From Gonocerus acuteangulatus (lineage: Eukaryota; Arthropoda; Insecta; Hemiptera; Coreidae): a stretch of 64,000 nt of DNA. Positions 47,825-59,020 of this stretch are shown here, piece by piece. A program made the translations under genes and the position numbers. Positions within the stretch are counted from its first letter, which is position 1; each line of letters starts with the position of its first letter. The stretch spans positions 41,814,335-41,878,334 of the forward strand of contig OX328123.1 in NCBI GenBank assembly GCA_946811695.1, written 5' to 3'. The notes under the pieces are model-generated. The model searched no databases and was not told the DNA's origin. It saw nothing but the letters and a program-made list of their open reading frames with translations.

Positions 47825-47887
47825 AAGAACAAATAAATGAATTGACTGTGTTAATTCTCTTTTATTGACCTTCCGCCTGAAAAATAT

Positions 47888-48784
47888 TACATTGAATAGA
47901 TTGGATCACTATACAATATAAATAATTCATTATTACGTTAACTATCAACTAGTCTTATAGTAAATTTACTCAGCTTTCGATCGGTTTCACTCCCGCTCTA
48001 GTCCTAACTACCTGAGACGGAACTAAAACGATTTTTCTTCTTATGATCACATTTTTCTCGAGAAAAACAATAATAATACGTTTTCTCCCTTATGTGTTAG
48101 AATTCGGAAAATCGTCATAGAACATTTTTTGTTCTTCTAGGGGTCCCCTATCACTTCCCAATTTATGACTAAAAATTTACGTTACACCCTGAATAAGAGG
48201 GCATACATCATTAATATTTCTGGACACCGAACACACTAGCCTTACAAACTCTCTTCTACGGTTGGTCTCGCTCTATGGAACTAAGAGATATGAACTTCTA
48301 TTCCATTATGTATGATATAAATTTATAGGATTTCTTAATAATTTATTTCTGTTAAAAACAACTAAAGTTACAATTCAGGAAATTCAGATAATCTTCTTTT
48401 TTATAAGCCTTTTGCTTCCGAATATGAAATAAGCCAAAATTAGACGAGAACAAAGAAAATAGTATAATTACGCGGTTGAGCAGTTTTGGGTTTTGGGTAG
48501 AGGTAGACGGATGTTGATGGAAGACAAAGACCCTGTTGACAGGAGTTGATGGAGTGACCCTCTGAAATAGTAGGGTCCCCTAGTAGGGTCCTCAGTCACC
48601 CCGTCCTATAGTAGTCTATAGTCACTTCGTCAACATCACCCCTTGTCTCCCGGTCTGCCTCTATCACACTCCCTAATCCCATCCCTCTCTATCGGGCCTT
48701 CTTCTCCACACCCCTCCTCTTTATTCCTACCACTCATCTCCCTCTAACGCTCTCCCCTTCCCTTTCTCCGCTTTAAACTAACTC
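47888..48784. other. Unassigned stretch
   Basis: Nothing recognised; GTCACC/GTCCCC-type words cluster around 48540-48660. Confidence 0.35.
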
Positions 48785-48798
48785 CTCTGCCGTCTCTC

Positions 48799-48864
<66 letters not shown>

Positions 48865-48940
48865 TCTCACTCTATTTCACTCTGATAATCTCTCTCCCTC
48901 TCCCTTTTTCTCTATCTCTCATCCTCTCTCTCTAGATGAT
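48785..48940. repeat. (CT)n/(CA)n pyrimidine-rich microsatellite
   Basis: CT runs to about 48848, then a short CA run, then CT-rich sequence. Confidence 0.9.
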
Positions 48941-49159
48941 GCAAAAATAAAAAAAATTCGTTATCGAAGAGTAGTTGCATTTCGAGTTGCTTTCTTTGGT
49001 GTCCTGGCTGCAAGGGTCATTACATTGCAGACAAAGACGCTCTTTGAAACAGGCTAGTACTCCGCACCAGGTTTACCTTTAAGGACATCTGCTATAATAA
49101 CACAGGTACATAAAAAACAGAAAAAATGGTCTGTACAAATAGACGACACCCATCATTTT

Positions 49160-49168
<9 letters not shown>
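48941..49168. other. Unassigned stretch
   Basis: No gene supported. It precedes the poly-T run. Confidence 0.35.

Positions 49169-49213
<45 letters not shown>
49169..49213. repeat. Poly-T run
   Basis: About 45 T, possibly the A tail of a minus-strand retroposon whose body I cannot identify. Confidence 0.9.
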
Positions 49214-49216
<3 letters not shown>

Positions 49217-49524
49217 GCAAAAGTTATTATTACCCTGGATCAGTCTAAAAAAATGTGTTTGATAGGATCACCTTCCTTCTAGTCCGTCATATAGTGTAAG
49301 TGTTTACAGTATTGTGTGTTTCTAATAGGCTGAAGGTCAAAAAATAAAAACTGCACTACCTAGTTTCACAAACTTTATTTTTCTATACATGTTTGACACC
49401 GTTTTGGTGACTATTCAGGAGAATATCGTCAGACGATCAGAAACATCGGATGACGATCTAGATGTCGCCCAGCTAGTAGAAGGTTCTTCCTCTCAATTTG
49501 GGGTTGAAGCAGTATTTAAATCAT

Positions 49525-49620
49525 ATTCCCCTGAAGGGGCACCAAAATGTTGCGAAACTTGTAGTAAAAAATAAAGTTTGTGAAACTAGTTAATGTATTT
49601 CTTTTTTGACCTTCCTATTT
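49525..49620 (+). mobile_element. Decayed hammerhead-motif repeat
   Basis: CCCCTGAAGGGGCACC, TTGCGAAACTTGTA, an AATAAAG word and TTTTTTGACCTTCC follow the family order. The core has CTGAAGG instead of CTGAAGA, so it is not functional. Confidence 0.5.
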
Positions 49621-50104
49621 AGATAATCCAATTTTTATAAAACAGTTTTTTTATGGCTGGTAATCAAAAGGAAACCATCATTTTTAGCCAGAATGGGAGG
49701 TTACTATCTCCTCTATTGGGGTTCGAATTAAAGATTCTAAGCTCAGAAATGTTCGCGCCTCCAACTAGTAATTTTTACTTGACATTCATTAGATATTTAT
49801 TCGTAAAAAAGTGAAATCAGAACTATGCATTTTGTTTTTTATTCGTGTGCATGAAGAACTGAGAAGGAAAATTGAATTTAATTGAGTACTCGGAATAACT
49901 AACAGGGCGAATAGTTTTAATTACACACTGCTGAAGATCCGTGATAAAGTGGTAATTGGCAAGAAAATTGAGCCAATAATTCCTGGATAATTAATGGCTG
50001 AAAGGTTTACAGGTCGTTAAGGTGCAGAGGTTGGACGGTTCGATAAGTTCGAGGTCCCTTGAATGGCAGCTCTGCTGGAAAACAACCGTAAATAAAATAT
50101 AAAA
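49621..50104. other. Unassigned stretch
   Basis: Nothing recognised. Confidence 0.4.
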
Positions 50105-51305
<1,201 letters not shown>

Positions 51306-51375
51306 GTGCGCCATAAAGAACTCAATATAAACCTATCCATAATATTTATATGATCATTTTATTTTACAAATTTAT

Positions 51376-51998
51376 ATCAGCAGAAAATGTTAGTATATTT
51401 AAGAAATGATCTTTCCTCTCTGTCGTTGTCTGATGCAGACCCGATAGTAGTTAAATTAGATTAGATCAGCAGAAAATGTTAGTATATTTAAGAAATGATC
51501 TTTCCTCTCTGTCGTTGTCTGATGCAGAACCGATAGTAGTTAAATTAGATTATATCAGCAGAAAATGTTAGTATATTTAAGAAATGATCTTTCCTCTCTG
51601 TCGTTGTCTGATGCAGAACCGATAGTAGTTAAATTAGATTATATCAGCAGAAAATGTTAGTATATTTAAGAAATGATCTTTCCTCTCTGTCGTTGTCTGA
51701 TGCAGAACCGATAGTAGTTAAATTAGATTATATCAGCAGAAAATGTTAGTATATTTAAGAAATGATCTTTCCTCTCTGTCGTTGTCTGATGCAGAACCGA
51801 TAGTAGTTAAATTAGATTATATCAGCAGAAAATGTTAGTATATTTAAGAAATGATCTTTCCTCTCTGTCGTTGTCTGATGCAGAACCGATAGTAGTTAAA
51901 TTAGATTATATCAGCAGAAAATGTTAGTATATTTAAGAAATGATCTTTCCTCTCTGTCGTTGTCTAATGCAGACCCGATAGTAGTTAAATTAGATGTA
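51376..51998 (+). repeat. 89-bp tandem satellite, seven units
   Basis: Units start at 51376, 51465, 51554, 51643, 51732, 51821 and 51910 with ATCAGCAGAAAATGTTAGTA. They are almost identical. The first and last units carry GCAGACCCGATAG, the five inner ones GCAGAACCGATAG. No open frame spans the array. Confidence 0.95.
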
Positions 51999-52438
51999 TA
52001 TTGAACTGCATAACTTATGTATGGATATGTAAAATTCCATTTGTACATTTGGATGAAATATGTAAAATGCAATTATATATACACGTGCAATAATTTGTTT
52101 GGAGCGAATCGCTTTAGTTGCCGATGCTCATAAATAAAAAAAGTTTATCTATTACGTAAATCTGAATATTATATACCACCACATAAACACAACTGATATA
52201 TAAATATATGAGGAACAGATACATATAAATGCAAAACAGCATATAATTCGGAGAATAATTCATAAGAAAATAAACAAACAATTTTTAAATTTAATAGTAA
52301 TGAAAAATAAACTCTACCTATTAAAGATGAATTTTTTTTAAGTACTAAATATTTTAGTTTCTTTATTATTATTGAATTAGTTATTATGAATATATTGTGA
52401 GCAAATTGTGTCAGTAATGTCTTCTCATTCTCTACTTA
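51999..52438. other. Unassigned AT-rich stretch
   Basis: Nothing recognised. Confidence 0.4.
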
Positions 52439-53597
52439 TTAACCCTCCGCTAGTGGCGCGCACCTGAGAGGTGCATACTTTTTTTATTTTTTGGATCACT
52501 GTTGGCAACCGTGTTCTGGCGGGCTCTCCGCTTTAGTATCTTCCGGATTTCCGTTTTCCCACCCGCCAGTCGCATTGACGCCTTTTTGTGAGCTCATCAT
52601 TGTCAGTGGCTGCCCTCGTCACCTCTCAGGTGCCGCACCACAACTCACATAAGTTTTACAGATATGAGATATTTACACTTTTCGTTCTCTATCTTATTAC
52701 GCTCACCTATGAGTATGTGGGTGAGTTTATTCGATCGTAGAATAAATGAGAGGAGTAAAGATTGGCCTTCAATTGGTAGTTACAGCGCCACTATTCGTGT
52801 GATTTTCTACCCTTTTTTACATGAATATCATCTAGGATAAGATTTAAGATGGCCTCGTATATACATTTTAGCAACACAGGATAACATTACGTTGTTATAA
52901 GCATAAATATGCTTTAGCGATGACTAAACTGAAGAAAAGCGTTTCAAAGAAGTGTCACAAAAAATGCGCCGTGGCCATTTACGAAAAAGAAGACTGTATG
53001 TTATACAGTACATTACGTAGGTTTGTCAGGGGGACCTAAAGCATATTTATGTTACTGAATTTGAGCAGAAGGCTCTAAATGAAATTAATTATTATATCAT
53101 ATTCATGTGTTTTATACTCATATTTTATATACACATATTATATTTTATTGGCATATTTCATATTTTATGTATTTAGACATGTTTCGTGTCTATAGGATAA
53201 CCTGGTATATAACAAATGTTATATATTTTAACATAAAGTGGATTATGATTCCACTGACAGTACCTAGTAATAGTGTAGTCATGAGACATGATGATGGGTT
53301 TAGACGTAACAACTCCTATACATAGATTGATTATTCAATTTCATATTTTATATAATTTTTTATTTTATATCGAACATGGAATGATTTTATTTAATCGAAA
53401 ACGATGGTTTCTCATGTCCCCCGCAAAAACAAAAGTGTTGTTTTGTTATCAAGTCTGGAGTTTTCTACTATTTCTCTCAAATAGCAATGTAATCACGTTG
53501 CTGAGGCACATTTTCCCACGCGAAATAGGTATTGCACCTCTGAGGTGTAGCGCCACTGTGGATGTCCCTAAAAGGGGCGCCACTACTGGAAGGTTAA
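52439..53597. mobile_element. piggyBac-type non-autonomous element
   Basis: TTAA at 52439-52442 and 53594-53597 flanks the termini CCCTCCGCTAGTGGCGC and, inverted, CCTTCCAGTAGTGGCGC. An internal inverted repeat sits at unequal distance from the two ends: CACCTGAGAGGTGCATAC (52461-52478) against TATTGCACCTCTGAGGTG (53530-53547). TTAA duplication, CCCT-type ends and asymmetric internal repeats are the piggyBac signature. No transposase is recognisable in its 1.15 kb. Part of its interior (52895-53080) recurs at 5087-5430. Confidence 0.8.
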
Positions 53598-54442
53598 TAA
53601 GTAAGTATTTTATTAATATATGGATTAGCTGATTTTTTTTTAAGGACTAGTTAGCTTAAACGTTTTTATATTATTCCAGGAACGTTTAAAAAGGATGATT
53701 AAATACTCTTTGTGTAAAATAAGTCCTTCCTTACCAGAAGTCATCCATTTATTTTTTTACAGCATGTTCGGGTACGAAATAAAGATTTCGCTAGGCTCAC
53801 TCAGCCGATTATGGATTCGTACCTCCAAGGTGAAATATCAAATGGTCGGAGGTATTACTGACCTCATTATCTTCCTACAGTGCCATAAGAATAAAAATAT
53901 GCTGAATCTGTACCTTTGGACACCAAGAGTACACGGACTGAGATTTTTCCCTTGCCAGGAAGATGGTTACCATATTTATACCTATCATACTTATTCCCTA
54001 AAAAACTAAATTACAAATATCTGGTCATGTAACGAATTCAGCCTCACAGTATACCACATGTTTTTCCTATCTACGTGGTTAGATTATTTATGATTAGATA
54101 GTTATGTACGCACATTATTTACAAATATCAAGCATCCTCTTTTTGTTAGATGTTTTTAATTCCCCAATAATAATTATAAAGAAAGAATAAAAAGTACAAT
54201 TTCATTACCTTGTAGTAAGCCATATACACCTGCTCTGGGCCTAAGTCTCTGGTCTTCAGACTTCAGAACCCACGGTGGGTCTTGTACTTGTTGGAGAGAG
54301 CCCATTTAAACAGCTAAAAAGTTTCTGTTGTCCTTATATTGAAAATTAAAGTTTTCTTTGCCTCGGTTTTTCATAATAATGAGTAGCTTTCATTTATTAT
54401 TTTGGTATATTTCCTTTAAATTCCATCCATTTTGGACTTTTT
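53598..54442. other. Unassigned stretch
   Basis: The plus frame at 53695-54009 (104 codons) has fairly mixed composition but no recognised domain. No gene is called. Confidence 0.35.
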
Positions 54443-54557
54443 TCATTATGTTTTTTTTTAATGGCGCATCGACAAATCTGGGCCATTAGCGCCGACATCC
54501 AGGGTGCATCGAGGAATTTCCTCAACGAGCCCTGACATGAGAAAATTCCTGCCGCCG

Positions 54558-54586
54558 CACAGTGTAACGTCCAATGGACAAAAACC
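54558..54586 (+). promoter_or_regulatory. RSS-like left end, 13-bp spacer
   Basis: Heptamer CACAGTG at 54558-54564, spacer TAACGTCCAATGG, nonamer ACAAAAACC at 54578-54586. Heptamer and nonamer are identical to the vertebrate V(D)J signal consensus; the spacer is one base longer than a 12-RSS. It is the likely transposase binding and cleavage site. Confidence 0.75.
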
Positions 54587-55569
54587 TAAATTTTTGTTTT
54601 CTTATATTTAATTTTTAATCCTCTAGCTAAGTTTAGAAACTATTCAATGAATTAAAATCGTATAAAACTAATAAATATTAGTTTTATTTTGATCAACAAA
54701 CACATTAGCAGTATTAAAAACTAGGCAAAGTCTTTAAAACCTGCTTTATACTAACAATCAGTTTGAACCTCTCTCGATGAAGTGTTTTTATTAAGTCATC
54801 CGAAGTAAATTACGTCAAATCTATTCCTTTTTCAGCTGATATAATTTATTTTGGGTAATTACTCCCTTATTATTTATCCTGAATTATTCTTTATTAATTT
54901 TTGACATTTTTCTTATGTACAAAACTTTGATAGACCATAGCAAAAAAACTTCATCTGAACACATCTCAAGTTTATTAGTGGTTAAAGTTTGCCTCAAGTA
55001 TAATGTACTGAGGGCAATTTAGTTTGCCGAAATTTGCCGATTCCAACGATTTTTTTTTTTGGAATCCATCATAATTTTTTCTTCCAAATTTGAAAAAAAA
55101 TGTGGATAAATCCAAGAAGACGGTATTAATCCTTGGGCAAATGATTCAATTTGATCTGCAGGATGATCCTAAAGAAATATTAAGCAATACTAAAAAAACT
55201 GCCAGTTTATTCCCATATTATATGTAAAAAATGTGGGTACGTGTTCACCGCAGAGAAAAAAACTCTTATATAAATACTGGTTGAAACAATATATAAACTT
55301 AGAAGAACTTGTTATTAATTTTTATCTTGGAAAATGGTAAAATATTATTATTCTATGGCAACATTACTATAAGTATAATTTACTACTATACTATTACTAC
55401 ATACAGTTATAATATATTTTATAATATTGTTATTAATAATATTATTTCTATTAATATTACAATTAATATTATTATAGCCGTATAGTATGCATTATTACAC
55501 TACTGTTACATTGTTTTGAGTTGATTTCAGTTAATGAAAATGCTTATTTGAAAATAACTAGTGGTTAAT

Positions 55570-55608
55570 GATTTTTGTCCATAATCTCCACTACTTCGTT
55601 ACACTGTG
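55570..55608 (-). promoter_or_regulatory. RSS-like right end, 23-bp spacer
   Basis: Read on the minus strand: CACAGTG (55608-55602), 23-bp spacer beginning TAACG and ending ATGG (55601-55579), nonamer ACAAAAATC (55578-55570). The nonamer differs from the RSS consensus at one position. The spacer ends match those of the left signal, so the extra 10 bp lies in the middle. Confidence 0.75.
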
Positions 55609-55689
55609 CGCCGGTGGGGATCGAATCCACCATCTCCTGCTTATAAATCGAAGGCGCTAGCCACTAGACCACGGGAGACCCCTCATTAT

Positions 55690-56594
55690 CTTAATCTCAT
55701 AAAAATCATCATCACTTCGTTCTAAATATCCTTTGTTTGATATTAATATCATTCAAATTATAATTTGAATGTTTTAAGCAATGTATGCTACTATTTTAAA
55801 GCGTTGCAGATTGACTCGCAGAAAAGAACTTGGACAACTTCCAAAAGTGTGAATTGCTTGATTAAAGCTACCAAGAAATTTGCAAACTTCGATTATAGTG
55901 GATAAAAGGGACTTAACAAAATAAATAAGAAAAAAAAGGGGGAAGAAAAGATTTCGCCAAACTCTTCGGTAACACCAACTTCTACACTGGCCCCTAGAAG
56001 GAGGAAATTAAAAAAAACTGTTGGAGGGTTTGAAAAGAGAAGATGCTTGAAAAGAAGAAAAGAAAACATTAATTATACTCTAGAATGAAGTAGCGAGTTA
56101 AGAAGATCGTTAGGATAGCCTTGTTGTCTTTTAAAAAAGAGAAAGCTCTATCTTGTTACGTCTTCACAAGCTGTTTCGTAAAAAAATTGTTAAATATAAT
56201 TTTCCTTTAATTCCGAACTGCTGCAACATTGTTGCTTCCATTTTCTTAGCAAAGTTTTTTTTTCTTAGAATTTAATAATTGAAATAATAAGAATAATATA
56301 ATATAACTACTGTTTATTTTTTATAATTTAACAGGCGCTATAAAAGAATGCTCTGACAACCAGCCTCCCCTGAGTGTACCTGAACAAATAGGCCACCTTT
56401 CGATCTAGTTGTTCTTCAACGGATCGAAGGAGCCGTTATAATATTATATTATAATCTCGTTTTTGTGTTCTTTCCTCGTTTATTGATAATAATCTATAAA
56501 AATTAAAAATCTGTCTTTCCCGTACTACATGATCATTCATTACTGATTTCATTGTCGTCTATATCCTTTGTATGCAGTCCAATTAACCCTTTCG
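55690..56594. other. Unassigned stretch
   Basis: No gene or repeat copy recognised. Confidence 0.4.
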
Positions 56595-56780
56595 ATACTA
56601 ATAGCTACATTCTTGACAACGGGCTCGCATGCCCCGTGGCCTGATAGCCACATTCTTGACAAAGGGCTCGCATGGCCCGTGGCCTGATAGCCACATTCTT
56701 GACAGCGGGCTCGCATGCCCCGTGGCCTGATAGCAACATTCTTGACAACTGGCTCGCATGCCTCGTGGCCTGGTAGCCAC
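56595..56780 (-). repeat. 43-bp tandem array, about four units
   Basis: Units contain TAGCCACATTCTTGAC, GGGCTCGCATG and CCCGTGGCCTGA with a few substitutions; each has a GGGC-TCGCAT-GCCC hairpin. The array is GC-rich against an AT-rich background. The 60-codon minus-strand frame across it is a by-product of the repeat. TTAACCCTTTCGATAC just upstream resembles a piggyBac-like start, but no matching end was found. Confidence 0.85.
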
Positions 56781-57207
56781 TTTCGTGACGAGGCTATGTC
56801 TTCGCTTCGGGACTGAAAGCCAACATTCTGACAGTTTTATGCGATATAAAAGTTTTTTAGACCCTAATAACTTTTTTACCCTATTTAATGGTGCCAGTTA
56901 CCGGTCCTTTTGCATTATTCTTGTCTCTCTGAAGGACCTTATTTGTGTTTTACTAAAGGTACGTTTCCATTACGACAAGTCGCGGCGACATGTCGCTCAG
57001 TTCAGTTACTCAGTTCGTTCACTGCTACTGTCATAGTCGTTTCATTTGTCTCTCTCAGCAAAGACGCTAAGTCCAGTTATTTTCGTTTCCGAATGTTTTC
57101 ACAATGTCCAGTGATAAGTGTTTTATTTTTTAAAAAAGATTTGAGTGAGGGTCTCGTGAAAGGGGCCAAGGAAAAAGGAGTACAAACTTTACATGATGCT
57201 ATTAAAA
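56781..57207. other. Unassigned stretch with a GCGACATGTCGC motif
   Basis: ACGTTTCCATTACGACAAGT followed by CGCGGCGACATGTCGC near 56960-56998 matches the repeat at 59404-59670. Plus frames at 56758-57284 are unrecognised. Confidence 0.4.
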
Positions 57208-57834
57208 TAAATCCGTCGCGCAGGAGCTGCATAACTAAGCAATTTCCTCTGACTTTGGTTAGTGTACACTGCATTCCTGAATAATATGCTTTAAATTACC
57301 TACATAAATAAAACAATTACATGAATTACATGAATGTTCTGCTCTTTTACATTTTTATTTTACGGAGGAATGGGATACAGTCCCGCAAGTGCTAGGAAGA
57401 GCTCCTAGCGGCAGCTTTGTGAACCTACGTCTGGCGGGCTAATCCTATAGAAACATTGTACAAAGTAAACCCTCCTTTTCGATAGACCAATTTAGTTCAG
57501 TTTAACAACACTTATTTCTCATCAGATACCACATTTTGTTACAAAACAGTAGAAATTACGACCGGGATGAGTATATTAGTAATTTGGGTCCACAGTAAAC
57601 CCCCTCCTAATTAACCAATTTAGATTATTTTTAAAACCCATTTTTTCCTTAGATTACCACTACGAATACTGAGTTTTGTTGAAATATAACCAAAAATGCG
57701 GCTGGTAGTGGCGAATTGGCAATGTAAGTCCGGAGTAACCCCCCCCCCCCCCACCCCTTCTAATGGACCGATGTAGTTTACAGTCTATTTTCCTCTATAG
57801 ATTACCACTACGAATACCAGCACACACACACACA

Positions 57835-57866
<32 letters not shown>
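57208..57866 (+). mobile_element. Family A fragment, 3' end replaced
   Basis: ATCCGTCGCGCAGGAGCTGC, ATAACTAAGC, then a body parallel to 50150-50880 (GGTCCACAGTAAACCCCCTC; GTAACCCCCCCCCC). It stops at a CA/TA microsatellite (57823-57866). From there a hammerhead-motif repeat continues, so the A 3' hairpin is missing. Confidence 0.65.
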
Positions 57867-57957
57867 GGCACGAAACAAGTCGGGCAAAATAGAGAGAATA
57901 AAGTAGTTGAATAAAAACGAATGGAGTTCTGCTTTATCGACCCTCTGCCATAAAAGA
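57867..57957 (+). mobile_element. Hammerhead-motif repeat, 3' part
   Basis: GGCACGAAACAAGTCGGGC, AATAAAGTAGTTGA, then GCTTTATCGACCCTCTGCC reproduces the downstream half of the 2842-2950 repeat. The CTGATGA half has been replaced by (TA)n. Confidence 0.65.
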
Positions 57958-57960
57958 AAA

Positions 57961-58621
57961 AAGTCCGACTCGTAGGAACTGCATCATCTTAGCGCGGTTC
58001 CGTTCTTATCTCTAGACTCATTTAAAATGACTAAAATAGAAGCTGTTATTATTTTGGGTCCACATTTCTAGAAATCATGAAGATTAGATAGTTAGCCGTC
58101 GAGGTGATAAGTAAAGATGGAATGGTTGGGATTCGGCTAAAGAAACCTCAATACGATTTTTGTTAAAAAATCTATATTTAGGACGTTTCGGCTACTCATT
58201 GGTAGCCTTCATCAGCAATGAAAGTGCCGGGAGGCAGAGGAGGACCAAAGTTGACAGTTCCATCTTTTCTTTCAAGAAAGGTCTTATTTACGATCTTACC
58301 TGGATGGGTCCCCGCCCTAGGAAGGACCCCGCTAGGCAGTTGAAAAGCTATATCTTGGAAATCCATATCTCTAAGATTAAATTGTTTTTCTTATTTCTCT
58401 TAACCTGATTTATTATCAAATACATTATCCAACTATAAGCAGTTAAAAAATAACAAGTTCGAATAAGCCAAATCAATTACTTTAAAATTTTAAGCACTTA
58501 TTTCTCCGATTGACATCGTCTAATCAAAACTTTCATCACAACCTTTTTTGTAGAGCATTTAGTAAGCTTTCTAATGGTATTCTTCAGTTCACCAAGATTC
58601 TCAACCTTTTTCGAGATATAT

Positions 58622-58707
<86 letters not shown>

Positions 58708-58842
58708 TTGAACCACCATCATTTTCGGTCTCTAGGGGTTCTGAAACGCAAAATTTTCTAGTCGGCACTTCTGGATTGCGTCATGAGATCAACCTTATAA
58801 GCGGGGTTGCTCCCTATGGGGGAGGGAGGAACCGCGCTAAAA
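57961..58842 (+). mobile_element. Family B Helentron-like element, complete short copy
   Basis: Begins AAGTCCGACTCGTAGGAACT and GCATCATCTT. The subterminal AGCGCGGTTCC (57991-58001) is exactly inverted as GGAACCGCGCT (58828-58838) at the 3' end. A hairpin of GCGGGGTT / GAACCGCGC arms with an inner CTCCCT / AGGGAG pair precedes CTAAAA. (TA)n lies at about 58620-58704, and the block between it and the hairpin (TCATTTTCGGTCTCTAGGGG) matches 14790-14810 inverted. It also contains a hammerhead-like motif at 58178-58216. Confidence 0.75.
58178..58216 (-). ncRNA. Hammerhead-like motif 4
   Basis: On the minus strand: GCTGATGA, one extra A, GGCTAC-CAATGA-GTAGCC (perfect 6-bp stem II), GAAA, ACGT and C. 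Stem I pairing is poor. The core is intact, and the extra base before stem II is again present. Confidence 0.45.
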
Positions 58843-58880
58843 GAACAACAAAAAATATATATTGGGTCATATTCAGAAGA

Positions 58881-58935
<55 letters not shown>

Positions 58936-58980
58936 AGAAGGTGAAACAAAATTCAGTCTTCCCACTTTTTTTTTTATTTC
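58843..58980. repeat. (TA)n and T-rich tract
   Basis: (TA)n at about 58886-58932 follows the 3' end of the next minus-strand hammerhead repeat, whose tail reads TTTTGTTTCACCTTCTGGGA on that strand. Confidence 0.8.
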
Positions 58981-59020
58981 GCACTAGGCCTTTCAGCACA
59001 AATGTGCCATCATCAGGTGC
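58981..59020 (-). ncRNA. Hammerhead-like motif 5
   Basis: On the minus strand: GCAC (59020-59017) pairs with GTGC (58984-58981) as stem I. CTGATGA is 59016-59010, followed by an extra T. Stem II is GGCAC-ATTT-GTGCT (one G-T pair), GAAA is 58994-58991, AGGCCT forms a minimal stem III, and A sits at the cleavage position. All three stems can form. The sequence differs from motifs 1 and 3 in every stem while the fold is kept. Confidence 0.5.

Larger units (their letters stand above)
47403..47887. mobile_element. Palindromic hammerhead-motif repeat
   Basis: The arms at about 47403-47603 and 47683-47887 are reverse complements around an 80-bp centre. Each arm contains, outward, TAGTAACCTCATATTGGAC, CAATTAG, TAGTTTATTGAG, the hammerhead-like motif, AATAAATGAATT, and TTTTATTGACCTTCCGCC then TGAAAAATATT. 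Two head-to-head copies of the repeat seen at 38370-38951 make the palindrome. Confidence 0.75.
54558..55608 (+). mobile_element. Transib/RAG-type non-autonomous transposon
   Basis: The 1,051-bp element starts CACAGTGTAACG and ends CGTTACACTGTG, and is flanked by perfect 5-bp duplications CGCCG (54553-54557 and 55609-55613). The left end has heptamer CACAGTG, 13-bp spacer, nonamer ACAAAAACC. The right end, inverted, has CACAGTG, 23-bp spacer, ACAAAAATC. A GC-rich 5-bp target site and CACWRTG-type ends are known traits of Transib, the transposon group related to RAG1. The AT-rich interior encodes nothing over 60 codons, so a transposase in trans would be needed. Alternatives (hAT, 8-bp TSD; Tc1, TA) do not fit the 5-bp duplication. 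Confidence 0.8.
54450..55682 (-). mobile_element. tRNA-Glu-headed SINE interrupted by a transposon
   Basis: On the minus strand from 55682: GGGGTCTCCCGTGGTCTAGT, GGCTAGCGCC (A box), GGTGGATTCGATCCCC (B box), then CACCGGCG. The 1,051-bp element interrupts here. The SINE resumes with GCAGGAATTTTCTCATGTC, TGCACCCTGGATGTCGGCGC, TAATGGCC and GATGCGCCATTA plus an A tail. Removing the insert and one CGCCG leaves a continuous SINE of about 177 bp that aligns with 9251-9405 and 40914-41092. SINE target duplications TCATTAT lie at 54443-54449 and 55683-55689. Confidence 0.85.

Noticed and set aside
51376..51998. CRISPR-like array
   Set aside because: Uniform 89-bp head-to-tail units without spacers, in eukaryotic DNA; it is a satellite.
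55609..55682. Possible tRNA-Glu gene on the minus strand
   Set aside because: Stems are imperfect and it continues into a SINE body once the insertion is removed.
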